Below, piece after piece: positions 54,006-64,000 of a DNA stretch of 64,000 nucleotides. Each line of letters starts with the position of its first letter. The stretch's first letter is position 1. The DNA comes from Mesomycoplasma hyopneumoniae J. Lineage in GTDB: Bacteria > Bacillota_I > Bacilli_A > Mycoplasmatales > Metamycoplasmataceae. The translations under genes and the position numbers were made by a program. The stretch spans positions 806,001 to 870,000 of the forward strand of contig NC_007295.1 of NCBI RefSeq assembly GCF_000008205.1, written 5' to 3'. The notes under the pieces were generated by a model. That model was not told the origin of the DNA and ran no database searches. It saw only the letters and a program-made list of their open reading frames with translations.

Positions 54006-56945
54006 ATGAAGTTAATAAAAATTGAAATTGAAGGTTTTAAATCCTTTGCTGAACCTGTAAGTATTAAATTTGATGGTTCAATTGTTGGAATAATTGGGCC
54101 AAATGGCTCTGGAAAATCCAATATAAATGATGCAATTAAATGAGTTTTAGGCGAAAAATCAGTTAAACAATTACGGGGCCAAAATATGGATGATGTCATT
54201 TTTGCTGGCTCAAAAACAGTTATGCCTGTTAATAAAGCGATGGTAAAACTGACATTTTTAGATGAAACTCGTGAAGATAGTGCCCAAATTTTCACAATTT
54301 CCCGAGTTATCAAAAGAGGACAAGGAACTAATGAATATTTTTATAATGATCAATTAGTTCGCTATAAAGATATTAGAAATTTAGCAATTCAAGCTGGAAT
54401 TTCCAAGTCTTCACTTGCAATTATTTCCCAAGGAACGATTTCTGAAATCGCCGAATCAAGCCCTGAACAACGAAAACAAGTAATCGAGGAAGTCGCCGGA
54501 ACTGCAAAATATAAAATTGATAAAACTGAAGCTCTAACAAAATTAGATCAAACCTTGATCGCAATTGAAAAAATTGAAATCAGGACAAAAGAGCTTGAAA
54601 AACAAGTAAAACAGCTTGAAAAACAAGCAGAAAATGCAAAAATTTACCTCGAAAAATCAAAGCAATTAGAATCTGTTGAAGTCGGCTTAATTGTCTCTGA
54701 TATTAAAAAGTACCAAACAGAATTAGATCAAGTCCAGGAAAAATTAAATGATCTAAAATTTCAAGAACCTAAATTTATCAGCGAAATTGAAGCAAATGAG
54801 AAAATAATTATTACAAATACACAAAAAAGGTCAGAAATTGAAGCTGAAATCAACACTAAAAACCGCGAAATTCACCGCCTAAAAGAGCAAATTAATACCC
54901 TAAATTTAGCTTATGCAAAAGCAACTCAACTTCAAGAAATGATTTTATCAAGTGAAATTAGTGTAAATTTTGAGCAAAAAATGGCTGCTTTGCGCCAAAA
55001 ATATAGTCTTATAAGCGCGCAAAAAGACAATTTTGCAAAATTAATCAGCCAAAACAAGCTCAAAAAACTAGAAATTGAAGAAAAACTTAATACATTTAGG
55101 ACACAAAAGGGTGAAATTGAAAGGAATTTATACAGTCTAAATTCCGAAAAAATTATTAGTCAAACTAGAATCTCCGAGCTAAAAAAGTCCTTAGAATCAA
55201 TGTCTTTTTTGCCAAAGGGGACAAAAATCATTATCGAAAATAGCTTTCTTTTTCCTGGATATTGTGGGCTTGTCTCTGATTTAATCAAAATTTTCCCAAA
55301 ATATACAGGCGCAATTGAAGCCGCATTGGGTCCAACTTTAAAACAAATTGTTGTTGACCAACCTGAAACCGCAGTTTCAGCAATTAATTTTCTAAAGAAA
55401 AATTATGCAGGAAGCGCAACATTTATCCCCCTTTCAACATTAAAACCGCGATTTATTCCCGATTTATATCTTGAACATCTAAATTCACAAAAAGGTTTTA
55501 TAAATTTAGCTAGCAATTTAGTCGATTTTGAAAAAAAATACAAGATTTTAGCGGATTTTTTACTAGGAGGGATTATTGTTGCTGATACAATTGATTCAGC
55601 AAATCGAATCGCAAACTTCCTTAACCACAAAAACATGATCGTAACTTTAGACGGCGATGTTATTAGAACTAGCGGGATAATTTCTGGGGGTCATAAGATA
55701 AAAAATGATTCTTCCTTTTCAATTCAGTATAAAATCGATGAACTAACAAATAATTTGAATTTTTTTGAAGAAAAAATTCAAGAATTTAAAGTTAAATCTA
55801 ATGAATTTGAACAGTTAATTACAAGAGAATCTGTATTTTTACAGCAAATTAATATTAATCTTAATGATTTAGAGCAAAAATTTAGTAATTCTGAAAATGA
55901 ATTAATCGAAATTAAAGCTCAAAATGAAGGTCTTGAAGAGAGTCTAAATCAAAAAGATGACCTAAATTTAAGTCTAAATCGAACTTTAAAAGAAAAAATT
56001 GAACTTGAAAATGTGGTTTTAGAACTTGAAAATCAATGCAAAATTTTAAAAACTGAAAAAAAACAGCTCGATAATCAAATTTCAGAACTTACAGTTTTAG
56101 TTCAAGAACTTAACCAAAAACAGCGAAAAATCAACGCAGATCTTAACCAAAATCAAAATTACAAAGACAAATATGAATTTTTAATTACAAATTTACGAAA
56201 TAATTTATCCCAAAAATACAGTCTAACTTTTGAAGGCGCAGCTCAAAAATATGAACTTGAAATTCAAGAAAAAGATGCTCGCGAATTTGTAAATAGTCTA
56301 AATTTAGAGATTAAAGCGCTTGGAAATGTTAATTTAGATGCAATTAATGACTTTGAAACAACGAGTCAAAGACTCGAAAAACTAAAAAAAAGTCAAAATG
56401 AACTTGAAACTGCCAGGTCAAAAATTTTAGAAGTTATCTCGGATTTAGATAAAATTATCATTGGAAAAACCCAGGAAATTGTCGATCTAGTTAATTCCGA
56501 GTTTAACCTTGTTTTCCAGAATATGTTTGGTGGGGGAAGTGCAAAAATTTATTTTAGTGATAAAAACGATATTTTAAATTCGGGGATTGAAATAAGTGCC
56601 CAACCACCTGGAAAAACTATCAAAAATATTAGGCTTTTTTCTGGGGGCGAAAAGGCAATTATTGCAATTTCACTTTTGTTTTCAATTATTAAGGCAAGAC
56701 CAATTCCGCTTTGCATTCTTGATGAAGTTGAAGCTGCCCTTGATGAGTCAAATGTGATCAGATATGTGGAATTTCTAAAGCAGTTAAAACAAAAAACGCA
56801 GTTTTTGATCATCACCCATCGGCACGGAACGATGTCCCGAGTTGATCAACTTTTAGGAATCACGATGCAAAAACGAGGAGTAAGTTCAATTTTTTCTGTT
56901 GAACTTTCAAAGGCAAAAGATCTTTTAAAAGAACAATTACAGTAA
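54006..56945 (+). CDS. smc: Chromosome segregation ATPase SMC
   Basis: Condensin ATPase of 979 residues, partner of ScpAB. The N-terminal head starts MKLIKIEIEGFKSFAEPVSI with Walker A GIIGPNGSGKSN. Long coiled coils flank the hinge (about residues 400-560, with GLVSDLIKIFPKY, ALGPTLKQIV and SGIISGGHKI). The C-terminal head carries signature LFSGGEKAIIAISLLFSI and Walker B LCILDEVEAALDESN. It is shorter than the ~1180 residues of Bacillus SMC because the arms are short. TGA is Trp near 54140. Confidence 0.95.
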
Positions 56946-57011
56946 TTTTTCCTAACATTTTTTCTAAATTTTTTTGCTGAAAAATGTTGATATGGAAAAA
57001 GCGAAAATTTA

Positions 57012-57020
57012 TGGTATAAT
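57012..57020 (+). promoter_or_regulatory. Extended -10 promoter of rpmG2-pepP
   Basis: TGGTATAAT, the same extended box as at rplJL, 46 bases before the rpmG2 ATG. AAAAAGGAG lies next to the start. Confidence 0.55.
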
Positions 57021-57066
57021 TTCTAAACTAACAAAATAATAAAATTTAGAAAAAAGGAGAAAAACA

Positions 57067-57219
57067 ATGGCAAGAGAAGGTTTAACTCTAAGATGCACTG
57101 ACTGTAAAATGGAAAATTATATTACTAAAAAAAACAAGAAAACCAAACCAGAAAAAATTGAAGTCAAAAAACACTGTCATAAATGCAACAAACACACTTT
57201 GCATAGAGAAAAAAAGTAA
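57067..57219 (+). CDS. rpmG: 50S ribosomal protein L33 (second copy)
   Basis: 50 residues starting [20 protein letters not shown] with zinc pairs CTDC and CHKC and the ending HTLHREKK. It is the more typical L33 of the two in this window. An AAAAAGGAG site precedes the ATG. The aminopeptidase gene starts one base after its stop. Confidence 0.93.
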   Translation: MAREGLTLRCTDCKMENYITKKNKKTKPEKIEVKKHCHKCNKHTLHREKK

Positions 57220-57220
57220 A

Positions 57221-58258
57221 ATGAACCGCAAATATTTAGAAAAAGCGTTTTTTGATAACCATTTAGATGTAATTATTTCTTTTTCATTCCAAAGTCGACT
57301 CTGACTAACGAAAATTGCGGCCTCCGATGGAATTTTATTTATTGAAAAAGATCAAGCTTTTTTGTTTGTTGATGGTCGTTATATTGAAAAAGCTGAAAAA
57401 GATGCTAAAAATTGTCAGGTTTTTTTAACTACCAAGGCAAATCTTGAAGATTTTTTCAAGAAAAAACCGTATCAAAAAATCGGCATTGAATCTGAATATT
57501 TAACTATTGAACAATTTGATAAAATAAGAAGTTGATTTCCAAATGCCGATTTTGTTAAGTTACAAGCCCAACTTTTTCGAATTATAAAAACAGAAGAAGA
57601 AATCAAAAATATCGAAAAAGCTGTTGAAATCTCACTCGCGGCTTATAATAAAATATTTCCAAAAATCAAACCGGGAATGACGGAGAAAAGTATCGATGTC
57701 AACCTAAATTATCAAATGAAGCTTTTAGGAGCCGAAAAAGAATCCTTTGATTCAATAATTGCAACTGGTTCTAATTCGGCAATGCCGCATTGAAGGGCGA
57801 GTGAAACCGAAATTTTAGATAATGATCTTTTAAAAATTGATTTTGGTGCGCTTTTTAACGGTTATTGCGCTGATATTACAAGAACTTCTTATCTTGGACA
57901 GATTAGTGAAAAAAAATTAGAAATTTTGGAAATAGTAAAAAAAGCTGCTGAAATTGGTAGAAAAAAAGTTGCTCCTGGGGTTAAAGCCAGCGAAATTGAC
58001 CTTGCTTGCCGGAATTTTATCACCGAACAAGGCTATGGAAAATATTTTATTCACTCAACTGGCCACGGGGTTGGTATTGATATCCATGAATTGCCAGTTG
58101 TTAGTTCAACTAGCCAGACAATTTTAGAGCCCGGAATGGTAATAACTGTTGAACCCGGAATTTATATCCCTGGACTTGGAGGCGCAAGAATTGAGGATGT
58201 TGTTTTAGTAACTGAAAGTGGTTTTCGTACCTTGTCACGAAAAGGTGAAAGAATTTAG
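57221..58258 (+). CDS. pepP: M24 Xaa-Pro aminopeptidase
   Basis: A cytosolic metallopeptidase of 345 residues that removes N-terminal residues before proline, useful for peptide-fed growth. The creatinase-like N-domain precedes the pita-bread catalytic domain. The metal ligands are visible in KIDFGALFNGYCADITR (two Asp), HSTGHGVG (His), TVEPGIY (Glu) and ARIEDVV (Glu). TGA Trp codons occur, for example in PHWRASETE. It is translationally coupled to rpmG2. Confidence 0.9.
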
Positions 58259-58312
58259 AATTGAATCAAAAATAAAAATTTTTTAACCTTTTAGATAAAA
58301 AAATCATTAAAA

Positions 58313-59998
58313 ATGAAAAAAGCAAAGCGAAATTATAAAATTTGGACACTAACAACCTTAGTACCAATTTTTTCAATTTCTCAAGGTTGTTCTGAGGTTC
58401 AAAAATTACCGGATGTAAATCCTGTTTCTAAGGTTATAAAAGCCGGAAATGAAACTAAAAAAATTGAGGATGACCAAGAAAAACTAGATAAAATTGAAAA
58501 AATTGAAATTAAAACGGTAAAAGAACAAGAAAAATCTGAGACTAAAAAAGTGGTTCCTGTAAAAAAACCAGAAAAAGTTGAAAAAATTGAAATTAAAACT
58601 ATAAAAAAACAGGAAAAGCTTGAAACTAATACAAAAAAGCAGCCCGAAATAACTAGTCCAAAAGTAGAAATAAAAAAAACTATTAAAAAAACAGAAAATC
58701 CTGGACAAAATGAGAAAAATGTTGATCTAAAACCAAGTCAAAAACCAGCTGAAAAACAGCAGGAAATTAAGAAAGCCGATGTTGGAATAACACGTAAAAA
58801 AGAAGAAATTTTGAAAAAAAATGAGCCTGTTAAATCTCTAGATAAAAATGAAATTTTACTTACTGAATTAAAGGCTCATCTTGGAAATCTGCCAGATCAA
58901 ATTCAGGTTGCTAACGCACGAAAAAATGATAACCCAATGACATTAGTTTATAAAGCAACAAATGAATACAAAAATCTTTCGTATTATAATATTGTAAATC
59001 CAATTGGGGAGGATAATGAAAAGTATGAGCTAAAATTAGACTTTTTTAATGCAAAATACAACAAAAACGGACAAAATAAAGACCCAATTGAAAATGTAAA
59101 ACTAATTTTATCGTTAAAATCTAATCCTAATATAAAATTCTCCAAAGTTGTTACTGTTTTTTATCAGAAACAAGAAAAAACTGAAAAAAATTATATTTTA
59201 AAAACTAAATTTCCTGAAGAATTCAAGAATATCTATCCATCTTTTATCGCTTTTTTAATCCTTAATCGCGAAAAAGAAAATGTTGTTTCCTTACCTTTTT
59301 TTAATGAAGATGGAGTTATTCTTAAAAATAGGAAATTTGGCTTTGGTCTGCAGAATGAACTCGTAGAATTTAAATCTAAAAATCTAGAAAACGACAAGGA
59401 TAAATATACTTTTGAGGTTTTAAGCGCCAAAGCTGATGATGAAAACGGGAAATTAAGTTTAAATCTAAGGCTGTGAAAAATTAAGGATAGAACTGAAAGA
59501 AAAGAAACTTTTGCTGAAATTGAGACAGTAGAAATTTCTGGTTTTGCGAAAAATTCCAGTAAAAATTACGAGTTTAAACTAGCTGAAAAAGATTTTGAGA
59601 TAAATCTTTTAAAAGACAATCTAAAAAATAAATTAACAGATGAAAAATTGAAATCAAGCTTTACCAAATATGCATTTTTAAAAATTTTATTTGAAAAAAT
59701 GCATATTTGGTCAACTATTGAAAACGAGAAAAAATTAATAAAAATAAGTGATCTAAGGATTGGAAATTGAATTGTTTACCCGCAATTGATGTTTTTAGAT
59801 TTAAATCCTATCAAGTCAATTGATAATTTAATTTTGACAAAAAACGGGAATAAAATTACTTGAAAGCTAAATTTAGAAACTTATTTATTAGACAAAAATC
59901 AAACTTTAACTCCACAAAGTCAAGATTTTTTATTAGGTCAAAAGCAAATTCAGGAAATTCAAGGTAGTTTAAATCTTGATCAAGTCAAAAAAAATTAG
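58313..59998 (+). CDS. Surface lipoprotein with Lys/Glu-rich repeat spacer
   Basis: 561 residues. The signal peptide ends in SISQGC, a somewhat degenerate lipobox. Residues 40-170 are a low-complexity Lys/Glu/Pro spacer in which VEKIEIKTIKKQEK-type units recur. The folded part begins near 180 (LKAHLGNLPDQIQVANARKN) and includes FPEEFKNIYPSFIAFLILNR and VVSLPFFNEDGV. The same blocks occur in the next gene, so they are tandem paralogs of a mycoplasma-specific family. No enzyme motif is visible. No clear ribosome site precedes the ATG. Confidence 0.82.
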
Positions 59999-60045
59999 TA
60001 AATTTAACCTTTATTTACTAATTTTTAATAATTTTACAAAAATGA

Positions 60046-60062
60046 TGTAAAATTATTAAATA
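60046..60062 (+). promoter_or_regulatory. Promoter of the second paralogous lipoprotein; possibly leaderless
   Basis: TGTAAAAT (60046-60053, extended -10) ends eight bases before the ATG. Transcription would start at or next to the start codon, and no ribosome site is present. Confidence 0.45.
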
Positions 60063-61627
60063 TGAAGTCTAAAAAAACAAAAAAATATATTTTCTTACTT
60101 TTGAATCCGGTTGCACTTCTTTTCCTATCAGCAAGCTGCTCGAATACGGCGCCTGCAACAACAAAAATTTCTAAAGACCAAAAAGAGGATAAAGGTACTA
60201 TAAGAAAAGAAGTGGAAAATCCTAAAAAATCTGAGGAAAAACCAAGTACTGAAAAATCTGAAGTTAGCACTAAAAAATCTGAAAGCTCTGAAGAAAAAAT
60301 TGAAGAAAATCCAAAAAATGAGGCCGTAGAAAAAAAAGATGAAATCGCTAAACAAAAAGATGAAATTTCTAAACCAAATGGTGAAAATCCGCAGCCTGAA
60401 TTAGACAAACCCCAAGCTGAAGACGACCATCAAGTCGAAAAAATAGATGTCAAACCATTCAATCCAAAAGAGGATCAAAAAGATGATGATATCAAATTAG
60501 CGCAACTAAAAGGCTATCTTTCCACCCTGCCTAACACTCTTTATATTACAACTTCACTCCAAAATGACCTTCCTTTGACAATTATTCATAGCGGAAAAGG
60601 CGAGAAAAAAGATTTAGGCTATGTTAACTTTGTAAAACCAATTCAAGACTTTAATGATACTGAATACGAGGCAAAACTTGATTTTTCTGATGCACAACAA
60701 AAAGAAAACAAGACCAAAAATCCAATTGAAAATGTTGGTTTAGTGCTTAGTTTGAAAGACAATAAAAAAATCACTAGTTCAAAAAAAATTAGACTTTTAT
60801 ATACTGAAGAACAAGAAAATAAATCACATTTAAAGGCAAAAAGTTTACCGGAAAGTTTTAAACATATTTTTCCTTCATTTTTAGCTTTTGCACTATTAAA
60901 TAAAGAAAAAGAGGTAATTTCTCTGCCTTTTTTTAACGAATCAGGTTATGTTTTAAACAATCAAAATTTTGGGGCGGGTCTTAAATCAATTTTTGCAGAA
61001 TTTAACAACAGTGAAAATAATAATCAAAAAGATAAATTTGGTTTTGATGTTGTCAGCGCGCAGCCTGATGATGAAAAGGGGGAATTAAAACTAAATTTCC
61101 AACTTTGAAAAATAAATGAAACTAACGGTGATCAAAAAGAAATTTTTCCTAAAATCGAAAGTTTAACTTTTTCAAACCTGGCAAAAAATTCAGATAATAA
61201 TTACGAAATCAAACTTGATGAAGCAACTACAAATACAAATTTAAACAATGAAGATTTTGGGCTAAAAAACGCGGGTGAGAATCTAAATACATCTAAATTT
61301 AAGAAGAACGAATTCATAAAAAAAATAATAGATAATATACGGGTGAATATTAAAGCTGAAAATATTAATAACAAGTGACTCAAAGTTAGTGAAGCAAAAT
61401 ACAAAAATTGATTGATTTTTCCGCAAATTCAGTATGCAAATTTAGACTCAACAAAACTAATTAATAATTTAAAACTTGAAAAACAACAGGAAAACAAAAT
61501 TTCTTGAACTTTGAACTTAGAATCCTACTTACTCGATAACAATCAAATTCTAACCCCAGACAGCGACTTTATTTTCGGAGAACAAAAAAAAACAATTACA
61601 ATCAAAGGCGAAATGCAATTAAGTTAA
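60062..61627 (+). CDS. Surface lipoprotein, paralog of the preceding gene
   Basis: 521 residues with a signal peptide ending LSASC, a Lys/Glu/Ser spacer (about 25-140) and a folded part that aligns with the upstream paralog: LKGYLSTLPNTLYITTSLQN, LPESFKHIFPSFLAFALLNK, VISLPFFNESGYVL and the tail YLLDNNQILTPDSDF. The spacers differ in sequence while the cores match, as expected after tandem duplication with rapid spacer change. Its function is unknown; surface exposure is inferred from the lipobox. Confidence 0.82.
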
Positions 61628-61651
61628 GTTTTGAAAGAACAAAGGGCTATT

Positions 61652-61660
61652 ATTATACCA
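61652..61660 (-). promoter_or_regulatory. Extended -10 box, copy 1
   Basis: The minus strand reads TTTGTGGTATAAT, pointing into the 3' end of the plus-strand lipoprotein gene. It is part of a direct repeat whose second copy is at 61792-61800. Confidence 0.4.
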
Positions 61661-61791
61661 CAAAGAAAAATTAAGGGAAGATTTTTTTATTTGTACTACC
61701 TCCTTTTTTAGTTTCGAGTGCGGACACCATAACCGCTCTAATTTTTATAAGTATTTTTTAATTCTCTGCTTAAAGAGCAATTGGATTTTTA

Positions 61792-61800
61792 ATTATACCA
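61792..61800 (-). promoter_or_regulatory. Extended -10 box, copy 2, near the A26 tract
   Basis: TGGTATAAT on the minus strand with the 26-base homopolymer (T on this strand) ending 24 bases upstream. There is no annotated gene downstream on this strand apart from a 19-codon ORF. Confidence 0.4.
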
Positions 61801-61819
61801 CAAAGAAAAATTTAGAGAA

Positions 61820-61850
<31 letters not shown>

Positions 61851-61970
61851 CTGAAAAGACAGGGCAAAATCATTTTCTAGTGTAAACACAGTTTTTTAAA
61901 TTTTAATTTAAATTTTAATTTTTTAAACTACCCACAACAATCCAGCACCAACCAATCAAATAGTTTTTAT

Positions 61971-62103
61971 ATTCTACCAGAAATTAGAAAAATTCAAAGA
62001 AGTTTTTAGAAAAAAGTTTTTAAGGCGAGGATTAAAATTCTTGACTCTTACAGTTATTAGAAATCATTCTACCAGAAATTAGAAAAATTCAAAGAAGTTT
62101 TTA
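61971..62103. repeat. 38-base direct repeat pair
   Basis: The segment ATTCTACCAGAAATTAGAAA and the next 18 bases occur at 61971-62008 and again at 62066-62103, 95 bases apart. The second copy runs straight into the tandem array. Confidence 0.85.
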
Positions 62104-62231
62104 AGGAAAAAGTTTTTAAGGAAAAAGTTTTTAAGGAAAAAGTTTTTAAGGAAAAAGTTTTTAAGGAAAAAGTTTTTAAGGAAAAAGTTTTTAAGGAAAA
62201 AGTTTTTAAGGAAAAAGTTTTTAAGGAAAAA
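62103..62231. repeat. 15-bp tandem repeat (VNTR), eight copies plus a partial
   Basis: The unit AAGGAAAAAGTTTTT is repeated eight times exactly (62103-62222) with a partial ninth copy. The unit length is a multiple of three and one frame reads KEKVF repeatedly, but there is no start codon or protein context, so it is probably non-coding. Perfect copies imply recent expansion. Confidence 0.93.
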
Positions 62232-62257
62232 AACACTATTTTCCATAGTGTTTTTTT
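62229..62257. terminator. Bidirectional terminator beside the adhesin gene
   Basis: AAAAACACTAT (62229-62239) pairs with ATAGTGTTTTT (62245-62255), flanked by A- and T-runs. It lies 50 bases beyond the minus-strand adhesin stop. Confidence 0.75.
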
Positions 62258-62306
62258 ATTTTTTTAATTATTAATTATTAATTATTTATTTAATTTAAAA
62301 GTTCAT

Positions 62307-64000
62307 TTATTCCCTAAATAGCCCCATAAAGTGTTTATATAATCTCTCTGCTTTTTCAACAGTAGCGGCTTGATCAATACTTTCATCATCAGGAAATTCA
62401 TAGATCCCTAATCCTTTTAGGGCCAGATATCCATCACCTTCATCGTCTTGGGCTTGGGTATTGTTATTATTTGTAGTATTTTTTAAAAGCCCTCCGACAT
62501 AATTTAAATCATCATAATTAAATTTTGTCCCTTCAGCGAAATCAATTGTTATATGCTCAGGCTCATCAGAGCTATCATTAGCAATCCACCAAAGATGAAG
62601 TTTTTTGTCTTGTACTAGTAGACCAAGTCTTACATCAATTTGGTTCGGATCAGGATTTTGGCTTAGATTTTGACTTGGCGAAGTAGTTGTTTTTCTTTGA
62701 GTGTTTGTAATTTTAATTTGATTACGCCCTGATTGTTGGGTATTTGATCGAGAATTGGTTGTTAGACTATGCGTACTTGGGGAGTATTGGATTTGATTGT
62801 TATCTGATGGATTTTCGTTTTCGAGTTTGGATTTAATAGTAGTTCAGAGAACTTCCCCTTGGGAATTATTATTCGAAATTCCAAGAACTGTCTCACCCTC
62901 GGTTTTTAAAGAACCAACAGATGTTCCCAGCCGGGTTATTCATATTTGGGTATTGGAGTTGTTGTTGGAGCCTCCGTTATTGTTGTCTTTTATCCCAGAT
63001 CCTACAAGAATTCATTCTTTTTTTGTTCCCGGGTTTTTTATAGCCCCTTTTAGTAGTACTAACTTTTTATTTGGTTTGGAGTTAGTATTGGTATTACCTC
63101 TGCTGCTTCCATTTTTTATTCCCTCTTTTATCTTAGTCCCACCTTTTTTAACACGGAGCCCCTCCTCGGTGATCTCGAGCTTAGTCTTTTCGGGTTCAGG
63201 AGATGCCATTTGAGGGGAAGCTAACTGACTTCAAATTAGCTGCCCTTCTCTTTCTGTTTTAATCTGGTTTCTTCTTGTATAATCTACAAGAAGTACTGGA
63301 TCTTCTTGGACTAAGTAGTCAATGTATTTATTAGCCATAACCCCTTTTATTATAAGATTTCGGGTTAAGGAAGTTAGGTTTTTACTATCTGGATTTGATT
63401 TTGCCTGGGAAGTATTTTCTTTTAGAATCGCTGTTATTTTTAGACGATCATTAAAGCTATCTGGTTCAACAAGGAAATCTCAGGTAGTTCCTGGTAGAGT
63501 TTTATATTTTGAATTTACTAGGAAATCCCAAAGAATTAATCCAAGTCCTAAGTTTTCTTTATTTGTTTTAGTATCTAATAATTGGTTAGTTTCTTTTGTT
63601 TTTTCTTGTTTTTGTTTTTGTTCTTTTACTTGTTGTTTTTCTTGCTCTTGGAATTTAGTTGTTTTTACTTTAGCCGAAGAGGCTGAAGTTGCTGCTGCTT
63701 GTGTTGAACTTGTTGTTGAAGTTGTTGCTGAACTTGTTGGTGTTGAATTTGAACTTGAATTTGGAGTTTCTGTAGATTTATTTTGGGTTGTACCCGCCAT
63801 ACTTGAAGAAGAAGTGGTTTTACTATTAGAATCATTAGAATTTGAAGATGAAGATTCTGCTTGGGCTGATTCAGGTTTTACTTCTTTTTCATTTTTTGCT
63901 TGATCTGGTTTTGCTTGACTTGTTGCTGTAGCAGGTTTTATTTCGTTAATAAACTTGTTTTTGTGTTTCTCTTTATATTCTTCGAGGTCTTTTTTACTTT
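62307..64000 (-). CDS. P97/P102-like surface adhesin, 3' part (start beyond the window)
   Basis: About 564 codons of an open minus-strand frame that continues past 64000. The visible part starts with Lys/Glu, then a long Ser/Thr/Ala/Gln low-complexity stretch (about 63600-63900), followed by GLGLILWDFLVNSKYKTLPG, two Asn/Ser/Gly-rich spacers and a C-terminus ending LALKGLGIYEFPDDE with KAERLYKHFMGLFRE. This ending and composition resemble the P97/P102 paralog family that binds cilia, glycosaminoglycans and plasminogen and is cut at the cell surface. The family call rests on the tail and composition only. Confidence 0.65.

Noticed and set aside
61700..61735. Possible small RNA gene in a locally GC-richer patch
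   Set aside because: I could not fold it into a tRNA or any known small RNA by eye; only noted under findings.
62103..62231. CRISPR-like array of direct repeats
   Set aside because: The 15-base units are head-to-tail with no spacers and no cas genes are present; it is a VNTR.
62797..63903. Long plus-strand ORFs opposite the adhesin gene
   Set aside because: They are hydrophobic/Ser/Val shadows of the Ser/Thr/Asn-rich minus-strand frame without ribosome sites or known motifs.

Overview
The window is a chromosome segment from a wall-less mollicute of the Mycoplasma (Mesomycoplasma) hyopneumoniae group, such as hyopneumoniae, flocculare, dispar, ovipneumoniae or conjunctivae. The DNA is very AT-rich. 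Almost every real gene reads through in-frame TGA codons, so TGA means Trp (translation table 4) and genes that look broken at TGA are intact. The gene content fits this group: rplJL-rpoBC, an Ig-binding protein/Ig-protease pair, many lipoproteins, and a serine/threonine-rich P97/P102-like adhesin end. I cannot assign the species from the sequence alone.

Layout. 1-3.8 kb: rpoB (5' part), rplL and rplJ on the minus strand with a probable L10 leader. 4.1-9.1 kb: a MIB-MIP type immunoglobulin-capture/cleavage operon. 9.2-21.4 kb: an accessory island holding a DpnII-type methylase-endonuclease fusion, ABC half-transporter pair A with a 19-codon ORF, an IS transposase remnant, a one-polypeptide type IIG restriction-modification enzyme, and ABC pair B with a 20-codon ORF. 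21.5-25.5 kb: a second DUF31 protease lipoprotein and a 5'-nucleotidase lipoprotein. 25.8-30.7 kb: plsC-like, scpA, scpB and a frameshifted phosphohexomutase-like/flippase fusion. 30.7-43.8 kb: tsaD, tRNA-Ser, nusG-secE-rpmG-sigH-like-rlmB-cysS (the Bacillus order), a YgjP metallopeptidase, a CNNM transporter, dnaB-rplI-gdpP and leuS. 44-51.8 kb: uvrB, sua5, tRNA-Ile, rplM-rpsI, rsmA, tatD, prs and rsmG. 51.9-62 kb: an SGNH lipoprotein, smc, rpmG2, an M24 aminopeptidase, two paralogous lipoproteins and a repeat-rich non-coding stretch with a 15-bp VNTR. 62.3-64 kb: the 3' end of a P97/P102-like gene.

How it fits together. The housekeeping blocks are compact minus-strand operons whose genes often overlap by 1-20 bases. 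The accessory parts face the host or invading DNA: Ig capture and cleavage, surface hydrolases that release nucleosides and perhaps fatty acids, restriction, and export. Three surface-protein loci have a 19-22 nt homopolymer next to a (T)GGTAAAAT-like -10 box, a layout like known mycoplasma phase-variable promoters. The most unusual system is the twin cassette of a tiny Ile/Thr-rich ORF, an inverted repeat and two half ABC exporters, present twice in the island.
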